Shown here in pieces: positions 18,117 to 21,876 of a stretch of DNA of 21,876 nucleotides. The notes beneath the pieces are model-generated. The model did no database searches. It worked only from the letters and a program-made list of their open reading frames with translations, and had not been told where the DNA came from. The stretch is from Alphaproteobacteria bacterium (GTDB lineage: Bacteria; Pseudomonadota; Alphaproteobacteria; Rickettsiales; JAIXRX01): contig JAIXRX010000121.1 of NCBI GenBank assembly GCA_027485005.1, positions 1 to 21,876 on the forward strand. The letters run 5' to 3'. Both the position numbers and the translations under genes were made by a program. Numbering within the stretch: the stretch's first letter is position 1; every line of letters starts with the position of its first letter.

Positions 18117-18122
18117 AGTATA
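18117..18122 (-). promoter_or_regulatory. Possible -10 element giving a leaderless transcript
   Basis: TATACT reads toward the 18110 start with a 6-base spacer, the normal distance from -10 to a transcription start. A TTGTCA-like hexamer lies farther upstream at 18143-18148 but at about 22 bases, too far for a standard -35. Confidence 0.3.
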
Positions 18123-18172
18123 GCAGCCCTCTTAGCTCCATGTATGACAATTCGGTGAAATTTTAGTCTAAG

Positions 18173-18206
18173 CTGTCATCAAACTGTCATAATTTTCTGC
18201 TATAAC
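18173..18206 (+). promoter_or_regulatory. PhoB box and -10 (phosphate-regulated promoter)
   Basis: Two exact copies of CTGTCAT at 18173-18179 and 18184-18190 are separated by 4 bases, the consensus Pho box with 11-bp periodicity. Ten bases after the second copy comes TATAAC (18201-18206), the position of the -10 in PhoB-activated promoters, where the Pho box replaces the -35. Transcription would start near 18213 and run into the orphan gene at 18317. The geometry is visible directly; PhoB control is inferred from the well-known consensus. The divergent gene has at best one half-site. Confidence 0.82.
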
Positions 18207-18316
18207 CACAGGCGATTCTCTTATGTCGTTTATATCATAAACCGCGCTGTGGGGTGTTCTTTAAAAAGAAAAACAAGAGGATTACACCCAGAAGCAGTGC
18301 ATTAAATTTTAATATC

Positions 18317-18790
18317 ATGAAAAATTATTTAGGCCCAATAACCATGGGCACCAAGCATCCGAAAACCGAAGAAATCATTCCAGGCACCAAAGAAATCATT
18401 GAGGGTTTCTTTGATGCACTTGCTTCAAAAGCAGGTGTGCCTTATGCAGCCAATGAAGGCCGTTTGCCCTTTATGGGCAAAGACCTTGCTTGGGAGATTG
18501 GTGGCAACACAGATTTCCCAAACACCAGCAAGCTTTTATTGGCCAACGAGGAAGTTGCTTCAGGGTTGGCCTTGGAAATGAAAGCTCTTTTGGAGGGTAA
18601 AGAGGCAGGATGGGTACCATTTGAGTACCCAAATCAGGGGCGTGTTTACTTTTGGCTGCACCTTTCTGAGGTGTATCCAGAACTTGGTCTTTTGACTATT
18701 GCCTTGCTTGTCTCTGACAGCAAGGAGGTCCGGCCAAGCCGTGGCACTGGTGACACGGTCGTTATGTGCCGTATGCACAAAGTCGATTAA
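18317..18790 (+). CDS. Hypothetical protein under a probable PhoB promoter
   Basis: This 157-residue protein matches no family I can name. It begins with a short stretch rich in Thr/Lys/Pro (GTKHPKTEEIIPGTKE), then an amphipathic helix (IIEGFFDALASKAGV), a central region with GRLPFMGKDLAWEIGGNTDF, and an acidic helix (LLANEEVASGLALEMKALLE). The C-terminal third is beta-rich, with WVPFEYPNQGRVYFWLHLSE and a hydrophobic strand LGLLTIALLVSD before a polar end. No signal peptide or membrane helix is seen, so a cytoplasmic location is likely. The ATG at 18317 lacks a good ribosome site; the frame also opens at a GTG at 18254 (21 more, Lys-rich residues) and at an ATG at 18344. It is monocistronic, between the Pho-type promoter and a strong terminator, which implies a phosphate-starvation role of unknown kind. 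Confidence 0.72.
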   Translation: MKNYLGPITMGTKHPKTEEIIPGTKEIIEGFFDALASKAGVPYAANEGRLPFMGKDLAWEIGGNTDFPNTSKLLLANEEVASGLALEMKALLEGKEAGWVPFEYPNQGRVYFWLHLSEVYPELGLLTIALLVSDSKEVRPSRGTGDTVVMCRMHKVD

Positions 18791-18804
18791 GGCGACTGAG
18801 TGCA

Positions 18805-18846
18805 AATAAAAAATCCCCAAACCGTATGGTGCGGGGATTTTTTATT
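18805..18846. terminator. Bidirectional rho-independent terminator
   Basis: A perfect 14-bp inverted repeat (AATAAAAAATCCCC with its complement at 18833-18846) encloses a 14-base loop that itself can form ACC/GGT pairs. The CCCC/GGGG core is followed by six T on the plus strand and, on the minus strand, likewise. It begins 14 bases after the stop of the orphan gene and would also stop read-through from the symporter gene. Confidence 0.92.
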
Positions 18847-18873
18847 GTCCGAAATTTGGCAGAGTGCGAGGTT

Positions 18874-18938
18874 AGTAAACCGAGCCAGCCTTGAGCAAGT
18901 TTCATGTGAGGTTCAGCAGAACCGAACGGAAACAAATG
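18874..18938. repeat. Structured repeat unit, copy 1
   Basis: A 24-base head (18874-18897) is identical to the head of copy 2. It is followed by a two-tier hairpin. The outer stem is GTTTC (18899-18903) with GAAAC (18929-18933). An internal loop has ATGTGA on the 5' side and GAACG on the 3' side. The inner stem is GGTTC/GAACC (18910-18914, 18919-18923) with tetraloop AGCA. The unit closes with AAATG. The strand of function is unknown. Confidence 0.8.
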
Positions 18939-18948
18939 TTATAAGGCC

Positions 18949-19015
18949 AGTAAACCGAGCCAGCCTTGAGCATTGCCCCATGTGAGGCACAGGAGTGCCG
19001 AAGCGGGGGCAAATG
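18949..19015. repeat. Structured repeat unit, copy 2
   Basis: This copy starts exactly 75 bases after copy 1. The 24-base head (18949-18972) is identical. The outer stem is TTGCCCC (18973-18979) with GGGGCAA (19006-19012). The internal loop keeps ATGTGA and GAA. The inner stem is GGCAC/GTGCC (18986-18990, 18995-18999) with tetraloop AGGA, and the unit again ends in AAATG. Stem sequences differ from copy 1 on both sides, yet pairing is kept. Confidence 0.8.
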
Positions 19016-19024
19016 CAAAGACCA

Positions 19025-20377
19025 CTATTTCACATTCACAATGCCAACGGATTCGTCGAATTCATTTTCCATTTTCGCAATGGCAATGGTTGCCACTGCG
19101 TTGCCCACCAAGTTGGTAACCGCGCGGAAGGACGACATGATGCGGTCGATCGCGAGCAGTAAGGACAAGCCGAGTGCCATTTGGTCAGGCGGGAGCAGGT
19201 TGTTGGATTGCAGTGTGGCCGCCAGCACAATAAAGCCCGAACCTGTCACGGCAGCAGCGCCTTTAGAGGTCAGCATCATCACACCCAGCAAGCCCACAAT
19301 CTGCCAGAACCCAAGATGCACGTCGAACACTTGGAAGATGAACATCGCGCAGATGGAAAGATAGACCGCTGTGCCGTCGAGATTAAACGAGAAACCAGTC
19401 GGAATCACGAGGCCAACGACGGATGGGGAGCAGCCAAGATTTTCCAATTTTTCAATGGTGGCAGGCAGTACGGTTTCGGACGAGCCAGTGCCAAACACGG
19501 TCACGAGTTCCTCACGCAGATATTTCACCAATGCCCACAAGCTAAAGCCATAGTAACGACACACGGCGCCCAAGCAGATAATTGCAAAACCAAGCAAAGC
19601 GATGATGGATACAATCACCAATTTACCCAGAGGAATCAGCGCTGCCAAACCATAGAGGCCAATCGCGTTGGTCATCGCGCCGAAAGCGCCCAGTGGCGCA
19701 ACTTTCATAATAAAATGCACAATCATGAAGAAGACTTTGGTGAGTTTTTCCATGCCGCCTTGCAGGCTTTCACCTTGTGCGCCAAGCTTAGCGACTGCAA
19801 TCCCAAACAGAATCGCCACAAATAGCACCGATAATAAATTGCCGCTGGTGAATGCATTCACAAAACCGTCCGGAATGATTTTGTAAATAAATTCCGCAGG
19901 GCTGGAACCATGTTGGTCTTTGGCTTTTTCCATAGCGGCTTGTTGCTGCGCTTGCGCTTTTTCAAACACCGCCGATTCTTGCTGTTGCGCTTGATGCGCA
20001 TCCAAGCCTTTGCCTGGTTGCATCACGGTCACGGCAATCACGCCGAAAATCAACGCCAGCAACGACATAATCAAGAAATACACCAGCGCCTTAATGCCGA
20101 CGCGGCCAACTTTTTGTAGGTCGCCCATGCTTGCAATACCGCCTGCCACCGTCAGGAAAATCAGCGGCGCTATTACCATTTTAATCAGCTTAATAAAACC
20201 ATCCGCCAGTACTTTGAAGTCCGACGATTCAAACACAAAATTTCCAAGGGTAATGCTGCCATTCACGAAGAAATAGTTGCCCAGCGCAATGCCCAGCACC
20301 ATCGCATAAAGAATTTGCGCGGTAAGACCCGCATACCAAGGGGCTTTGGGGCCAGAAGATGGAAGGGTGACAGCCAT
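19025..20377 (-). CDS. dctA: Dicarboxylate/amino acid:cation symporter (DctA-type)
   Basis: This 450-residue inner-membrane carrier of the SLC1/DAACS family takes up C4-dicarboxylates or acidic amino acids with H+ or Na+. The conserved core is complete: GSSETVLP of hairpin 1 (298-305), PTGFSFNLDGTAVY (326-339), hairpin 2 TSKGAAAVTGSGF (370-382), and the substrate/cation helix DRIMSSFRAVTNLVGNAVATI (411-431). That last segment closely resembles DctA, including Asn426 where Na+-coupled glutamate carriers have Asp, so dicarboxylate is the better substrate guess. A Gln/Ala-rich loop at about 124-158 is roughly a dozen residues longer than in E. coli DctA. The ATG at 20377 has AGGAG 6 bases upstream. 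It is a single gene transcribed away from the gene at 20549. Confidence 0.92.
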   Translation of the reverse strand: MAVTLPSSGPKAPWYAGLTAQILYAMVLGIALGNYFFVNGSITLGNFVFESSDFKVLADGFIKLIKMVIAPLIFLTVAGGIASMGDLQKVGRVGIKALVYFLIMSLLALIFGVIAVTVMQPGKGLDAHQAQQQESAVFEKAQAQQQAAMEKAKDQHGSSPAEFIYKIIPDGFVNAFTSGNLLSVLFVAILFGIAVAKLGAQGESLQGGMEKLTKVFFMIVHFIMKVAPLGAFGAMTNAIGLYGLAALIPLGKLVIVSIIALLGFAIICLGAVCRYYGFSLWALVKYLREELVTVFGTGSSETVLPATIEKLENLGCSPSVVGLVIPTGFSFNLDGTAVYLSICAMFIFQVFDVHLGFWQIVGLLGVMMLTSKGAAAVTGSGFIVLAATLQSNNLLPPDQMALGLSLLLAIDRIMSSFRAVTNLVGNAVATIAIAKMENEFDESVGIVNVK

Positions 20378-20404
20378 GAGAACTCCTAATTTTTGCCTAT
20401 GGGT

Positions 20405-20418
20405 ATGATTTTTATCAT
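20405..20418. promoter_or_regulatory. Possible operator: ATGAT-4-ATCAT inverted repeat upstream of the symporter
   Basis: An exact 5-bp inverted repeat with a TTTT spacer sits 28-41 bases upstream of the dctA start, where a repressor or activator would act. It is short and AT-rich, so chance is possible. A second short pair, CCGCC/GGCGG, lies at 20435-20459. The rest of the 171-bp divergent gap shows no clear promoter. Confidence 0.25.
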
Positions 20419-20548
20419 TTTTCCCTGTTTCAAGCCGCCTAACATACAGAATTTGGCGGGGAGTGCAATCTTTGCAGGGAGGTGCCTTGCGGTTCGGCGG
20501 ATGGCGGCGTATGTTCCAAGTATTATCAAAAACATAGGCGGAGAGAAA

Positions 20549-20989
20549 ATGCGATTAGCGCATGCATTATGTTGGTGTGTGGGGATGCTGTGGGCAAGTG
20601 TGGCCTGTGCCCAAGTGCCGATGAGCCGCGCCGAAGCGCAAGCGCAGTGGCAGCAAATGACGCCGGCGCAGCAACAGGATTTCCGCGCGCAGAAAAAAGC
20701 GCAATGGGAAGCTGTGGCGCAAGAAGATAAACGCGCGACAGAGGTGAAGAAGTTCGCGCAGCGTGCGGAGAAAAAAGCCGCGTGGAATGCACTCAGTGAA
20801 GAAGAGAAGTCGCGGATTAAGCAAGAGCGAAAAGAAAAACGTGCAGCCACAAAGAAAATGCGTGAAGAAGCCTATAAAAATGCTACGCCAGAAGAACGCG
20901 CAAAAATAGATGCGGAAAAAGCCCGCAAAAAAGCCGAACGCAAAGCCAAGCGTGACGCCAAAAAACAACATTCTAACCCCAAGGAGTAA
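20549..20989 (+). CDS. Small secreted, highly charged helical protein
   Basis: The 146-residue product has a signal peptide (about 1-21, cleaved near VACA-QVP). The rest is almost wholly helical, rich in Lys, Glu, Ala, Arg and Gln. It contains loosely repeated helix starts of the type TPAQQQDF, SEEEKSRI and TPEERAKI, each followed by a basic run, and ends in a Lys-rich tail. This resembles DUF3106-like periplasmic proteins in style, but I cannot name a family. The ATG at 20549 has GGAG upstream and the proper signal peptide; the open frame to 20393 would bury it. It is 5 bp ahead of the SIMPL gene, so the two are probably co-transcribed and both exported. Confidence 0.8.
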   Translation: MRLAHALCWCVGMLWASVACAQVPMSRAEAQAQWQQMTPAQQQDFRAQKKAQWEAVAQEDKRATEVKKFAQRAEKKAAWNALSEEEKSRIKQERKEKRAATKKMREEAYKNATPEERAKIDAEKARKKAERKAKRDAKKQHSNPKE

Positions 20990-20994
20990 GACAG

Positions 20995-21747
20995 ATGGAA
21001 AAGAAAGAATTGCCATTATTAGGCGCTGCGATTGCGGTGGGGATGATTGGCGCAGGCTTTCTGGTGGGGCATGCGATTACTGGGATGCAAAGCGCTAATC
21101 GCTATGTGACGGTGCGCGGTTTGGCGGAGCAAGACGCGAAAGCCAACCTTGCGGTGTGGACGCTGAAGTTCAAAACCACGGGGGACGATTTGGTGAGCAC
21201 CCAAGCAAGCTTAGACACGCAAAAAGACGCGATTATGAAATTTCTGACCGAAGAAGGTTTTACGGCCGAGGAAATCAAAGCGCAGGGCGTGCGCGTGGTG
21301 GACAAACAAGCCAATGAATATGGCGGTGCGGATGCTGCCGCGGGCAAGCGTTTTGTGTTGAGCTCGGCTATCATGTTGCGCAGCGAAAAAATTGATGAGG
21401 TGATGAAAGCGCATCAACAAATGAGCAAGCTGGTGACGGCGGGCGTGGTGCTAAGCGATGATAATTATTGTGGCAATAGCCCAAGCTATTTGTTTACTAA
21501 GCTGAATGATGTGAAAATTGAAATGCTGGCGAGTGCGACCAAAAATGCGCGTGAGGCAGCAGGACAGTTTGCAAAAGATGCGGGTGCGCAGGTGGGCAGC
21601 ATCCGTCAGGCGTCACAGGGGTATTTCTCCATCAGCGCGCGGGACAAAGTGCAAGAAAGCAGCGGTGGCGATAATGGTTGCGGCGATAGCGATAGTGTGA
21701 TGAAAAAAATCCGCGTGGTCAGCACCATCGATTATTATCTCGAATAA
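20995..21747 (+). CDS. SIMPL domain-containing protein (DUF541)
   Basis: This 250-residue protein has an N-terminal membrane helix (9-28) and then a SIMPL/DUF541 domain over most of its length. The domain starts with the typical RYVTVRGLAEQDAKANLAVW strand and includes EEIKAQGVRVVDK, a helical YLFTKLNDVKIEMLASATKNA stretch and the AREAAGQFAKDAGAQVGSIR segment. The C-terminus ends in the strand IRVVSTIDYYLE. The family is periplasmic and its molecular function is poorly defined; members include E. coli YggE, linked to oxidative stress. Cysteines at CGNS and CGDS near the C-terminus may form a disulfide. The ATG at 20995 has AAGGAG about 9 bases upstream, spanning the end of the preceding gene. 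Confidence 0.9.
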   Translation: MEKKELPLLGAAIAVGMIGAGFLVGHAITGMQSANRYVTVRGLAEQDAKANLAVWTLKFKTTGDDLVSTQASLDTQKDAIMKFLTEEGFTAEEIKAQGVRVVDKQANEYGGADAAAGKRFVLSSAIMLRSEKIDEVMKAHQQMSKLVTAGVVLSDDNYCGNSPSYLFTKLNDVKIEMLASATKNAREAAGQFAKDAGAQVGSIRQASQGYFSISARDKVQESSGGDNGCGDSDSVMKKIRVVSTIDYYLE

Positions 21748-21759
21748 TTACGCACATAA

Positions 21760-21836
21760 GGAGCCGTAGCTCAGTCGGATAGAGCGCAGGATTCCTAATC
21801 CTGAGGCCGTGGGTTCGAATCCCGCCGGTTCCACCA
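21760..21836 (+). tRNA. tRNA-Arg (anticodon CCT)
   Basis: A complete 77-nt cloverleaf is present. The acceptor stem is GGAGCCG with CGGTTCC (one G-U pair), the D stem GCTC/GAGC, and the anticodon stem CAGGA/TCCTG with loop TTCCTAA. The anticodon CCT reads AGG. The T arm is GTGGG-TTCGAAT-CCCGC, and A plus an encoded CCA end follow. The gene begins 12 bases after the SIMPL gene. Confidence 0.97.
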
Positions 21837-21874
21837 TTTATATTTCTAAAGGCCGTTGGCCTTAGAAATATAAA
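21837..21874. repeat. Long inverted repeat abutting the tRNA 3' end
   Basis: Arms at 21837-21854 and 21858-21874 pair over 17 bp with one bulged A and a 3-base loop. The core is GGCC/GGCC and the outer arms are AT-rich. It starts at the base after CCA. No T-run follows the 3' arm, so it is not a standard terminator, though it could stop or process the tRNA transcript. Confidence 0.75.
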
Positions 21875-21876
21875 GC

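Noticed and set aside
18142..18160. Second, divergent Pho box for the gene at 18110
   Set aside because: One good half (TTGTCAT) and one weak half (ATTTCAC) are present on the minus strand, but the distance to TATACT is wrong.
18800..18985. Open frame of 61 codons on the plus strand
   Set aside because: It runs through the terminator and both structured repeat heads. The repeated peptide segment is only a by-product of the 75-bp (in-frame) repeat spacing.
18899..19012. Hammerhead ribozyme
   Set aside because: GA before and GAA after the inner stem resemble the hammerhead core, but the invariant CUGA is ATG-T in both units and no cleavage site is evident.
18874..19015. CRISPR array
   Set aside because: There are only two identical 24-base segments, and the stretches between and after them align with each other, unlike spacers. 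No cas genes are nearby.
20393..20548. Longer start for the secreted helical protein
   Set aside because: It would place the clear signal peptide internally; the ATG at 20549 has a ribosome site.

Overview
The window looks like a chromosomal segment of an alphaproteobacterium of moderate GC. The evidence is a Caulobacter-type cpaBCDEF-tadBC pilus cluster with a CpaD lipoprotein, a lipid A/Kdo gene block, and PmbA, UvrB and GuaA of ordinary proteobacterial type. I cannot place it to order or genus. It carries no insertion sequence, prophage or CRISPR array, and coding density is high.

Positions 1-7708 (minus strand) hold a tightly packed co-directional array. In transcription order it is guaA, a small SRPBCC-like membrane-anchored protein, pmbA, msbA, a DUF374 (LpxJ-like) acyltransferase, waaA and lpxK, which runs off the left edge. 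Gaps are 29 bp or less and several genes overlap, so most or all of it may be one transcript. The last four genes belong together: late lipid A acylation, Kdo transfer, 4'-phosphorylation and export of the finished lipid A core. PmbA is a protease-modulator protein and GuaA makes GMP.

Positions 7970-15449 (plus strand) encode the envelope-spanning Tad/Flp pilus machine: CpaB (periplasmic SAF protein), CpaC (outer-membrane secretin), CpaD (lipoprotein), CpaE (receiver plus ParA-like localiser), CpaF (motor ATPase) and TadB/TadC (inner-membrane platform). No pilin, prepilin peptidase or TadE/F/G pseudopilin gene is present. uvrB starts one base after tadC, so DNA repair appears to ride on the pilus transcript.

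Positions 17524-19024 are the least ordinary part. A small minus-strand gene with a possible leaderless promoter faces an orphan plus-strand gene. The orphan's promoter contains a near-perfect PhoB box correctly placed ahead of a -10. It ends in a strong bidirectional terminator, and just beyond lie two 75-bp tandem units. Each unit pairs an identical 24-base head with a hairpin whose loops are conserved but whose stems differ by compensatory changes, which suggests a structured RNA or a palindromic repeat family.

Positions 19025-21876 hold a DctA-type dicarboxylate symporter (minus), then plus-strand genes for a highly charged secreted helical protein and a SIMPL-domain protein. After these come tRNA-Arg(CCT) and a long inverted repeat abutting its 3' end.
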